The notes beneath the pieces were generated by a model. It was not told the DNA's origin, made no database searches, and worked only from the letters and a program-made list of their open reading frames with translations. A program made the position numbers and the translations under genes. From Cubamyces lactineus (lineage: Eukaryota > Basidiomycota > Agaricomycetes > Polyporales > Polyporaceae), in the NCBI GenBank assembly GCA_022376465.1, contig JACDTU010000016.1, positions 310,001 through 374,000 of the forward strand: a stretch of 64,000 nucleotides of DNA. The letters run 5' to 3'. Numbering within the stretch: the first letter of the stretch is position 1; each line of letters begins with the position of its first letter. Of the stretch, positions 34,091-46,000 are shown one piece after another.

Positions 34091-37000
34091 CTGAGTAGGG
34101 AAGTGGGGAGTAGTGGACGGTAAGGTGGATTCGTGTCGGACGAAGGTACGAAATGTTTCAAGAAAATTCGGCGGTATACAATGAGTTTCACTGTAGTAGA
34201 GCCTCCGAAAATGGGCTCGAGCGAGGAGACGAAGAGCTTGGGAAAGGGTACAATGCGATCGTCATCGCGTACCCATAATACTTCGTTTCAGACATCCGTG
34301 CGCTACCGTATAGGAAACACTTCATAGGTGTCGGGACCGAGCATCATGAATAAGGCGTTTACGTCCTCCGTCGATCGCTACAGGTACACATCGGGCCCGG
34401 CGGCGGGTATAAGTGGCAACTTGAAGAGAGAACGTATTTTCATGGGACGTATCGGCGGTGTATGTCGGGGGCAGAGTGCGCTGGATAGACAGGCACGACT
34501 GGGAGGGTGTCCATGACGCGAGGGATGGACAGAGGGAGGGAAGGGCGAGAAGAGTTGCAACTCAGCCATCCACTGCCGTGTTCTGGTGGAGCCCATGACA
34601 TAAAGTGTCACCCCCTTGAGACACAGGACACCAACGTTCGCGGGAGGACACCGTCTTCTGGAAGATGGGCGTGTGTTGCGTGCGTCGGACTTTGAGCCTG
34701 ACCCATCTTCTTGGACCGCCTTGCTCTAGAATTCCGTCGGCGGCGGTCGAGCGTGACAGGTACGTATATACGCAATATACGGTAACGTATATGCAAGGCA
34801 GCCGCATCGCACAGGGTCTGCGATATCTTAATGCGGCCGGTATCGCGTGCCCAGCGCTGTGGACCGCACAGATTAGGCTGGGGGATTCTAGCCGACGAAC
34901 CCATTGAACTCACTTGCAATCACGACCGCTGCTCGAAGATCGTCCCATTATCGTACGAAGTGCGGGAAGCCCGTCGGAGTCTGGCCACCGCAGCTTCTAG
35001 CCTCTGCGGCACGCTCGGCTCGCCCAGCGATGACGATGGCCCGAACGTTCCCGTCGAACCGACGAGCAAAGGCGACTGAATGGTCGTGGACGACTCGCCG
35101 GGTCCAGTCACGGCACAAAACGCGCACGCCGTATGCGGAGGCGTGACGTTTTCAGCCCCGACTGTGCGCCCGGTGCCTGTCGCTCGCTGTAGTGAGCAGC
35201 ATGTCGTTAGCGCATTGTCATTGTCAGAACAGACAGCCGTTTGTCGCGCCATATGCGGTAGCTTTTTCATCCGGGAGGAATCCCACTCCGGGCCAGGTGA
35301 CGGCTGCCCTGACATATCAATAGAAAGCGGATCACGAAAAGGCACTGTGCTTCTTCCACGCCAGAACGCCTCTGTGAAGGACTTAGCGCCAGCGTGTTCT
35401 CGCACAGGGAGCAGCGGGGGTATCGCGCACCTGAGCACCCTCTATTCTGTGCGATTCTCGTTATAACCTTTAGGCATTTCTCAAGCTCCTGCCATCCGTG
35501 TTCACGTGGGCTCCTGTGCTATCCATAAGCCTATGATCCGCACGAGAGGTCGAACGAACGAGGCAACAACGCGTCCCGTCAATGTCGCCAGGGCACTCTC
35601 GAGGTCACCAGTCCTCCAATGCCAGTTTATACGTCAACGGACAGATGGTGGCGGTGATGGCGTGATCAAAGCCCTCGACAATAGCTGCCTGAATTGGATG
35701 CACCACTTTCTATCAGTATCGACGTCGGGCAGTCCGAGATAGTCGGCGCACTAACTTGTATCAATGTCGAGCACCCCTTGGTACCTTGATCTTAGCTGCG
35801 GTTGATCACCTCAACAAGCCTGTCAACTTTCTCGTGCGGCGGGTGCGCACATCGTAGGGCTTAGACTCGGAGGCAAAAGGTGCGGGTGATGACGAGTGCG
35901 CTGTCCGACGATTCGAAGTGGCTTCGGAGGAGGTGTGGAGTCGATGTTCTTCGCGCCCTGTCGAAAGGCATTGAAATGCCATAATGAGGTGAGAAACTGC
36001 GGTGGCGCCGGATGACCACGCCTGCTGGCAAGGCAACCCAGTGAATGCTGCATCGAGGTGGAAGCTACGAACGTCAGAGAATCATGAACAAAATGGTCCA
36101 CGTCAGTGACTGACGTAGAAAGAACTACCCCCAATCGCTCGACCGACCCTCGGACGAAGAGCTACGAAGAGGGAGCAGCGCATCCGCAGCACATATGCAG
36201 CGTCATCCATTACGGACTCGCTTCCGCCACCACAAGTACACTCAGCCCAAAATAGCGATCACGACATTGACTCGGATACCGCCCCCCTGGAATGCCTAAC
36301 ATAGCGAATTAGGTAACGCGCCGACGCAGTTCAGTAGCATCATGGGGCACTGGTCATGGGCTCGCGTCCCGTGGGACCGTGCGCCGCGCCACCATGCCAT
36401 CGCGTTCAGCAGCGATCGCCAAAGTGGGCCCGTCGCGGCGGGCTACCGCAGTTGCCACATCGCTGTATGCGCTGCGCTCAGGGCAAGTGCTGCTCACTGG
36501 GTCTCCGGGAGTGTGACTTGATGGACGCTACTTGAGCGTGATAAGTAGACTGATAGGACGCTCTGGTGAACAAATTCGGTCACAATTGGCGGAGGGTTGG
36601 TATGTACTAATACCAGTACTAGTCTCGGGCCCACTTTGCAACGACAGCCGTGTCACGCCGCCGCCGCGCACCCAGATACGTCTATCGAGCCTTGATCGAG
36701 CCTGAGGCCAGTGTGCAAGCTTGGTAGCCTCTGGTAGCCTTGGTTGGTTGCCTTGGTATGTAAGTTAGCAGATCACGCGCGACGGATAAGTCGACGTCGC
36801 CAGATCGGGTACTAGTAGCTGATAGTTGGTAGTAGTCCGCAGCAGTAGCCTCGATCCCGCGCCGCTTTGTTACATTGCGTGCGCACGGGTCGCGTTTGCG
36901 GATGGCGCATCCCTCGCAGCTGAGCTGCGATTGCTGTTCGACTGTTCGACTGTTCGAGTTCCAAGCCGGGGCCTTGGCACTGCAGCGGTCGTCGGACTGG

Positions 37001-40000
37001 CGCTAGTGCTGATGGGGGCGCGGTACTGTAGGCCCTGCCGCCGGGAGAAGCACGAGCTGAGGTGCTGGGTATGGGTCAGGCAGCAGGCTTAGGGCACGCT
37101 GCCCCGGGATTGATGCCGCGGCGGTCTAGCTGTCTTCGGGCTGTGAGCATCTTGAACTCACGGCTACCGACGGTAAGGAGGGGAAGGACCCCTGACATTT
37201 GACCCAGATGCCTGATCCCGAATCCGGACATTGACAAAATTTTCCCACGCTTTCTGACCTCGGATTCGTGCGTTTCAGGACATTTGGTGTAATTCGAGGG
37301 TCGCGAAAAGCCCCAAATGTCCGGATTATTGGGATCAGGCATATTGGGCGCTTGTCAGGGGTCCTGGAGGGGAGGGGAGGGGATGTCTTGGACGAGTTGT
37401 CACGATGTACGATACGCCGCGCTAATCGATACGGTATGTCAGAGATTCGGAAGGTGGCAACAAGGTGACATCTCAATGCCGTCGGCCTGCGGCGGAAGGC
37501 GAGGGTTTTGCCAGTGGGTCTCTACTAAATTCTAATGAAGTTGCTCGTCGCCAGTTCGTCCCTGCCTCCGCAGCCCGAATTCGAACTTCACCAAGGCAAC
37601 GTATCGGATATCCTGACAGGGGGGGCTCAAAGCGCTGTTGAGCTGCTGGGGACGCTTCTACGAAGCTTGGCTGGGATCAGACAATGGCGTACACACCAAA
37701 TGAAGAGGGACGATCATCCCGCAGCCTGGGTGAGATATGTGGACCGTATGTACTGTTTACTATGATACTGTGGACTGAGGATGGGACTATGTACATACAT
37801 AGCGCGATCGACGCAACTGAACCCTGAGCGCTCGAACGAGCTCCCGACTCGGTCAGTCGTTCGTTGACCATTCCTGGCCGGCCTGTGAACATATCAGCGA
37901 GAAGAGGACATATGATCAGCACTCGGCAGAGGCACGGGCCATCGGGATCAGAACGAGGACTCGGACGAGGACCCTTGACTTTGCTCAGCGCGGATCGTGC
38001 ATTTGGCGCGACGGAGAGTCGGAGACAACAGGACATCCCGACACGCCCGCTCGGAGGCTTTGTCGTCTTCTGTGCGTGCGCACCTTATCGCGCGTGGCAT
38101 TGGCGTAGGGGTCGTGTATTGCCACCGAGATGGTAGGCGCAGGCTGGTGGCGCGTCACGCTCCCCTGGGCCGGGACTTTTTGTGGCCTTTTTTTTCGCCT
38201 CTCATGGGCTTTCGTCGTCGTGGGCAATCGACATTCGGTATCGTCATGGAACATCACGATTTTTCTTTTTGACTTTGTTGGCATTGGCAGTAGACAACAG
38301 ATGTCACTGGAGCCTGGCAGCGCACTCGATGTTGACGCTGGCGCCAGTGCGTTCCTTGAACCATGCCCATTTTGGGGCAATGCTCCCATCCCCGTCCTAT
38401 TCATGCTGGCTAAGAGGCGCGCGTCCTCGCCGTCACGGCCGTCGCGCATGAGGCGGAGCCTATGCGGCGGGCAATGGGGGATGGGCTGCCTAGCGCTCGG
38501 CAGGGAGGACGATGGTCCGAGTCACAACCAGAGGGCCAGAGCGACAGTCAAAGAGGGCCGCACGGCTGGAAGATGCGAGTGCTTGAGCGATCAGATTCAC
38601 CTGGGGGACGGTCGCGCTAGTAGCGTAGTGCGCGCGCGAGAGTCGCGGCGGCACGCGCACGTAGGAGGCTTAGTGTGGGGCGTCCGGGCGAACGGTGCCC
38701 GATGGGCTGATAGAGTGGACGTGGGAGAGATGTGCGTAGGGCAGAGGAGGAGGAGGGGGGAACCTTGGGCTTGGCGCTGGGGATCGGGCATCCTGGAATC
38801 CGACGTCGGGGCGGGAGAAGGGAGGCGAGTGGGTATTTGGAAGAGTGTGCTGGAATTTGTTAGTGGGACCTGGGGCAGGGTGGGCTAGAAGGCTAGAGAG
38901 AGCACGTCATGCGTGCCAAGGTGTGCGCTCGTTCTTGTGCGCTGCGTGCTGCGTGCACGGGGGCTGTTGGAGTAAAATGCCACCGAGGTTGCCAAGTCAA
39001 GACTGGTTGCGCCTTCGGCTGCGCGTGAGGCTCTTGAGAGTCACACTCGATTTTGAATGATTATATGAGGTGTGCATCACTTAGTTCCATGCTGTTGTCT
39101 GTTGTCAGTCCGCCAGAATTTGGGGGTATGGAGAGCGTGAAGTAGTACACAACTCACCACATCGCCCATCGCTCACGGCGCCATCAAGCCGTCTCGTTGG
39201 GCCCATTCACATTTTGTTGTTGCAATCTATCATGCGACCCTTGGCAGCGCGACCACGAGGATATCGGCCCATCACGGTCTTCTCGCTCGGCGCACACGAA
39301 AAAATCTTCCTTGCTGTCGGGTCGCGCTCAAGTTCGACCGCGCCCGTCACCGTGACTGCCAGAGAAAAAGTCAGATAATATCAGATATAAGAGATGGGAA
39401 GCGCGCCCCATACGTGTGGCAGCTACCAGCGTACGACTGGCGCTGTAGGCTATCTTGATTCGTGCACGAGGAAGAGGCGGCCAGTGTCGCACTCTCGAGT
39501 CAATTTCGCTCAGATGGACACTAGAAGCAACGACGGGATGCAGACGGTGACGCAGACCGGAACCCTTTCCTCCCCGGGGCGCGAGCCAGAGTATGGCAGC
39601 GAAAACTTACAGGACAGCGAGCGGTGAGGTCCTGCACGATACTACATCATCGCGACCGACAGCCCGCGGAGGGCGGCATCGAGCCACTGGCGCGGTTCCA
39701 GCGCGCGCTAGCGATGCACATACAGTTTTAAATGTGCATGTGTACGCATCGAGGAGCGCCTCGGCCAGAAGCGTCAGGGTTGGTATGGGATAGTGGGTGG
39801 GATAGGCTGGCAGCAGCACGTCACGCACGGGTTGGTCGTCCCGTCAACGTCGCGGTCGATGTCGGCGAAAAGACGCTGATATGGACGAGTGTCACCGCTG
39901 AGCAGGCGTGCGCCACATTAATATGGGGAGAGCACAGCTTAATGGGCACCGGGCGGGCGTCTCCTGTCCGATTGGGAAGAGTCGTCGTTCAGTCTGGCGA

Positions 40001-43000
40001 GCTGGGAGCGTAGCCGAGTCCGATTTCTGCGGCCGTCGCTGTGTAGGCTGCAGGTGGAGGACCCGGGGGTGCGAGTACGCGCCCGCTGCTGTGTAGCGCA
40101 CGTCGGGATCCACGCTAGTCCTTTGCGGGAGGGTGACAGAGGCGTGATTCGGGCGTGACTCGGGCGGATAAGCCCCTGAGATCAAAGCCAAACGAAAATG
40201 CAACGGAAATTCCAAGGGGATAAGTGTGTGCTGGGGGGAGCCGAGCGACGGGTGCGGTGGAGACAAGGCGCGTCAGGAGGCTGGCCAGGAAAGGGAAAGC
40301 GGGAGAGGGGCCTGAGGGCGGGCGGGCGCTGGGGCTCGGCGTGATACGAAACACGTTCTGCGGTCTTGGGGCCCGTTCGCGGGGCACGAAATGCGTGCTG
40401 CGCCCCCGGTGACGGGCTCGCACGGCGCGATGGGGGCGCACGCCCAAAGGTCACGGCCGCTGAGTCAGGCGCGGAGGTATCAATCGCTCAATGGGCTCGT
40501 CGGTGGAGCGGCTGACTCTGTCTAGTCGTTGGGAGGCAGATATAGAACATGGTGCTTGATGATGTGCCTGGGCATAGAGTAGACTAGCGTGAGGTGGCCG
40601 CATTTGCACGCCATCGCGACGGTGGGATGGGGATTATGGATGACTTTGTCATGTCCGCGGGGTGAGACGCGGACGGCGCTCGGGTGATGGTCAGCGACGA
40701 GGGTCGTCGGACGGACGGACTCGCGCGGGATCGCGGGAAGGGCTAAGGAGGCGGGAAGGGCGGGAGGAGAGGAGGCAGTGAGCGCCATGACAAAAAAGGG
40801 AGTGGGACCGACTCACGTCTCGTATAGATCACGAAACGGGCAATATTGCAAACCACGCTGTCGTAGCCGGCGGCCATCAGAGCGAACCCCTATCTAGCGC
40901 TGCTGTGGCCTTGTTTGGCAAACGTCGTTGGGAGCGCCAAGCAAGCGCGGGAGCCCAGCTGACCGTTCGAGAGCGGTCAAGTCGACTCCCTTCCGCTGGA
41001 CACATGCGCACTTGCCCTTACTCTTGAGCTTGCTTGCCTGGGCGGAGCCATGCGCGTAATGGCCGCTTCTGGGCATCCGCTGCAGCGCTCGCCTTCCGAT
41101 GACGTGTTCGCATACCGGAGGACGGGACGGACTGGCGCGAGGCCCACGGGACACGAGACGAACAAATGCCGCGGAAGGGAATCGAGGACCTGTGTTCTCG
41201 AGCTCCAAGGTGACCGTGACGAACTCGGACGGGATGTGGTCGTGGCCTACGCGCAAAATTAAAATGTCGGCTATGGCAGCTGGCTGCTGCAAGCTGGAGT
41301 CGCAGAGTCCGTTGTGAGCGCGTCCGCGCACCCCGGCGGGATGCTGATCGGGCAGGTACTCCACCTTCTCAGCTCGCAGCCTCCCGACTCGGGGCGGCGC
41401 ACGTACTTCCTGGTAAGTACCGAGATCGGGGTCGTATTTTTATAGCTCTTCTTGCCCCGTCGTCCTATAATAGCCTTCGGAGTCTGCCTTGCAGGTGACA
41501 ACCGCCTACTTCGTTCGGCCTTCAGGTTGCGTCTCGGTCAGAATGATCAGCTCGTCAATGTATCAGTCGAAGACAGGCCTTGAGGCTTCAGTTATACGGC
41601 GACGCTGCACAAGGATTATATTCATGAGTGCAATGCAGCACGTTCCGAATATCGTCATGTCGCGACGGATTCAAGGAAACGTTATGTGGACTCTAAAATG
41701 CAAAGACAAGGCTAGTCGTACCAAGCACACTTCCCCTACTTCCCGTCTGTCTTGATCGGAACCTTCGCCTCGCCAGCCAGCTGGCCAGTTGCTGGTGGAT
41801 CGAATCCGAGCTGAATCGGATGCACCGGTGGCTTAAGGCCGTCGACGTCGCTGCTCGGACCCTGTTATTCTCTCGCGTCCATTCACCGGGCGTACTTCTT
41901 ACAGATACAGTGCGCGGTGATGCATGTTATACTCCCGTTGCACCCAAAGAGGGGACAACTTCGGTGACGTCGACGTCGACAGGTGCGTTTTTCACGGGCG
42001 CGCTCTGGACGCGAGCGCTATGTATATTGGCCAACCAGCCAGCCTGTCGCTGGCTGACAGCGAGGACCCGCATCTAGAGCGTGCATGTATCGGTACGCGG
42101 TAAGTGCAGGTAGGGCGAGATAGCCGAGGGCAGCACGCCGAGCTAGAAGCGCAGCTGAAGGCTGCTGGCTATTGCATCACCGACCTTCGTTTGCCCATCC
42201 TCCGTGCGACCGAACCCCAGACTCGCCGCTCCCACAGCCGGCCAACCTAAAGCCTCGCTCGTTTTATGCCGACGGCCAGCAGACGTACGTGCTCGGCGCC
42301 CAGCAGACGGAGCCTGGCAAGGTATGGTGAATGCTCGTGTTAGTTGTCGTGCAAGACCGCGAGGCCGAGTGCTGGCCTGAGATCGTCGCCGCCAATCGAA
42401 CGCCACCGCCGACTGCGCAGTCGGGACGCAGCGACCCACCAAGCCCGTCCCTCCCGGCCAACCTCTCGGTCTGGGGGACGCGTCACATCGCGCCTACGCG
42501 CTGGGTAGGCGTACCGCCGCGCGCCTCTGTCCGGCGGGAGACGCCGGTAGAGTGGCAGGTAGGGAACGCGCCATGCTGACGGTGCCCGCCCTGTCCGGTA
42601 CGGCACGTCGATATATGCTGTGACGTGCCTTGCTATGGGTCGAACCGTGCGTCCTTGAACGTCTGAGCGTTCCAAAGTCTGCAGAAGGCGCTCACTGTTA
42701 GAGCGCACGGCGCTCGTAGGGCGGTCGGAGGCTCGCCCAACTCGCCACCGTTCGGCTTTCGGATGTCGGAGGGGGGACGAAGCGGATCCCTTCCAAGTCC
42801 CAGTCCTACTGGCTGCCCAGGGCCATGGACCCTAAATCAAGACCCCCCAAAGATGCGTGGGTGCGTGTCTGTGTCGAATTTGCCACGCCGTGGCCCGAGG
42901 TACTGTGCCTACTCACTTGCTGGGTTTGTGCCGGGTGGGATGTTCGATTGCTGACATGCCCGGGGTTCTATCATAGGACCCTTAGAAGTTCACTTCATAC

Positions 43001-46000
43001 GCGGTGCGGATTGGCTTTGCGCTAAGCGTGAGCGTCGGCGAGCGGCCTGGACCGTGCGTGTCGAAACGCTTCGCGAGTTCGTTCTGTCCGAGGTCGGAGC
43101 ATGCGAGCACGCAACAGCGTACCGAGCATACAGTCCAGTCGAGCGCGTCCTAACACAGAATGGTAGGAATGTCGTCAGATGCAGACGCGTAGGCGCAGCA
43201 ATAACATGGATGAGAGGACGAACGTTGATCGCTGTGTCGCTGTGGAGAGCATGACGGACGCGAACTGTCAGCATCTGCCAGTGACAGGGCCGTGCCACGG
43301 AAGATCGGGGGTTCGTGCCTGTCCTCCGGTGTGCGGGAACAGGCGCCCTCGACTTGAACGACTTCGCCCCAAGTTCACGTCCGGTGCGCGCGAGCTTCGG
43401 ATGCGGAGCAGACTGCACACGAGACTCGGAGCTGTGGGATGGCGTACGCAGACCCGTGCGAGCAAGTATAGAGAGTTCTCGACAGCCTCTGGCGGGGAGA
43501 AGCGTGACTCTGTCAGATTCAGAATGCGGGGTTGCGAGCCTCTCTCGTCATGGCATTCAACAAGGTGCACGCTTAGCGAGCGGTGACGAACTTCGAAGAC
43601 GGCGCATACGGTGAGATGATGATGGACGCGGAGTCGGTAGGCGATCTGGGGGTGCGGAGAGACCGGATGGCCTGCCCGGTGTTCCTGTGCTTCTGAGCGA
43701 GGCGAGCGACTTCGATGGCTTCCTCGGAGTGCGTCCAGCGCCCCCGCGCGCGAGCTCGGGGGCCTACCCGTCCGTCCGCGTCGAGTCTTCCGGGCGTTCG
43801 CTGTATCGATGTATGGCGTACAGTGCGTTCTGCCCGGGTGCGGCTGCTGTAGTGCGCTGCCGCTGTATTGCGCTGGCAGCGCGATGGACGTCGCGAAGAA
43901 CTCGAAGAGCGGGTTGACGGTGATAGTGATACGCTGCCAGCCCGAGTGCCAGTGGCTCGTTGGACGGAGCGTGAGGATGAGTCGAGCTCCCGGGACGGCC
44001 GAGGCCTGGGCCCCCTGCGCAGCCTGACGGGATGTAAACATAACATTTGATATCTGCGCTTTGAATTCGAGGTGAAGGTCTTCGTGATACTACGCAGTAG
44101 CACTTCCCCTCCCGATGTGAGGCTCGCGAGCTTGTGGCTTCAGTGGCTTTGGCTCTGGCTCTAGCTCGAGTGGCGCATTGAACGCAAATCCGATGCGTCC
44201 ATTCGCCTGCCGCTGCCGCACCGTCACCGTCACCAAGTTGACACTTGGCCGTCGGGGGTGCGCACCGAGTTCGTCGAGTGCTTCGCGACCCCGTCACTAA
44301 GCCCTGGCGATGCTGGGTAACCGTCTTGACCTTCCTGCGGCGATCTGCACATGGAAATTGAGATGTACTGGACCAACCCAGTGAGCCTGAGATCATATCG
44401 GATAACTCGAGCTATATCTGTAGGTTTTGATCGCAGGCGAGGGACGTCGACGCCACTGTCCTCGACCCTCGTCGAAGACACAATAGCGCTTATATGGGCT
44501 ACACGGAGGTGGCCAAGTATGACATCCCGAGCCCGTAGCGTAGGCCGTTCGCGGGCGCGGGCGCGGGCGAGGCCTTGCACCGAGCTCCGACAGGCATTCA
44601 ATAAATTATAGTGGGCGTGCGTGCCTGACGCAGCCTGCAGGGCTCCGAGAGCACGAGCACAAGTCCGAGTCCGAGCCCCGTTACCGTTACCGTTGCCGAT
44701 GCGTGTGGCGGAGCCTCGAGGCGCGGCCTCGAGTCTCAGCGGGACTGGCGCAAACAAATCGGCGTCGCTGGGCGGGGCGCCGCGGGAGCGCATCGAACGT
44801 GGTCTCGGGTTCTCGGGATTGGGGATTTCTCCTTTCTCGGAAGTTGGGAACAACGTGCGCGTGCGCGTTGCCGGATGCGTATGTAAGTAATAAATGATAA
44901 GTAGTGAGTTACAAAGCAAGCGGTGCGCTCCTGTGTGAGCCTGTGTGTATGGTGCGGGGGCGGGGACGGGGCGGGTAAATGGATCGCGCCCCCAGTGTGT
45001 GTGAGTGTGGGTGATCGGAACCGTGACTCGGGGTGCGCATTGCGGGATAGGAGACGCCAGCCCGCCGGCGACTTGGTCGATCGACGGGTGCCGTGGGGGG
45101 CTCTGGGGTACTGTAGCAGCGCTGATCGAGGACATAAGACGAGTAAGAGGGGTTCGGCAGTGTGCGCGTCGGCAGCGAAGACCCATAGGGAGTAATCGTG
45201 CTCACGCTCGCGCTCAGGGGCTCTGCAGTGCACTGTACAGTGTTTGAGGGGATAGAGACGGTGCCGAGGGTACTAGCTTGAATGGTACTAAGGGTGGTAC
45301 ACACTCACGAGTCCGCTGTGGCGCGCCATCATCGGACGGGGGGCCACAATGGACGGAACAAAGCAAGCGGAGCAGAGTCGCTCGTCGGAAAGCCCGACCG
45401 CTTGGCAAGGCGCTGCTGCGATTGCGTTCCGAATATGTTCGTTGTTCGCTGCGATCGCGCTCACATGAGCACCACCAAGAATCTTATGCACTGGTCGATA
45501 GAGCGGATGTGATCACGCCCGATGGGTGTGGAGAGGCATCTGGCCCGATGCGCGGAGGACCCGTAAACTCACGGATGACAGAATAGCAAGAGTAGTAGCG
45601 GCAGAAGCAGCGTCCGCGTATAGCGAGCTGGGCTAGCTAGCAGCGCATACGCGAAGGCAAGGGCAAAGGCGAGGGCGAGTGCCTAGGTACTACGCACTCC
45701 TCGTCCCGTCCCGGGCGATCCAGGCGACCAGAACTCTGCACAGAACCGCGGGGACGCAGGGAAGGGAAGGGAAGGGCTCGCACCGGCTGTCGTCACGCCC
45801 TCTCGAGTCTCTCCCGTGCCATCCGTGCTTCCCAAGGCCCCAGACCCCAGACTCCAGGCCTGAGGCCTCAGGAACGGCAGACGAACGGCCGGGTCGGACG
45901 AGACGGAGAAAGAGAGACATAAACAGAGTCAGAGATAGGATGGGAGCGGATGGGCGGGGGTGGGGTCTGGAGACGGCTGCTGCGCAACGTACGGGTGGGA

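Noticed and set aside
34920..35438. 172-codon minus-strand frame
   Set aside because: A 128-codon plus-strand frame covers the same bases equally well; neither shows family resemblance, so I could not choose.
36930..36962. Repeated CTGTTCGA units as a tRNA T-loop or regulatory array
   Set aside because: Only about three imperfect copies, with no cloverleaf partner sequence; probably a small tandem slip.
38130..38888. 252-codon plus-strand frame in the gene-poor block
   Set aside because: Trp/Gly/Arg-rich, no recognisable motif, and long frames overlap it on the minus strand; no splice or family support.
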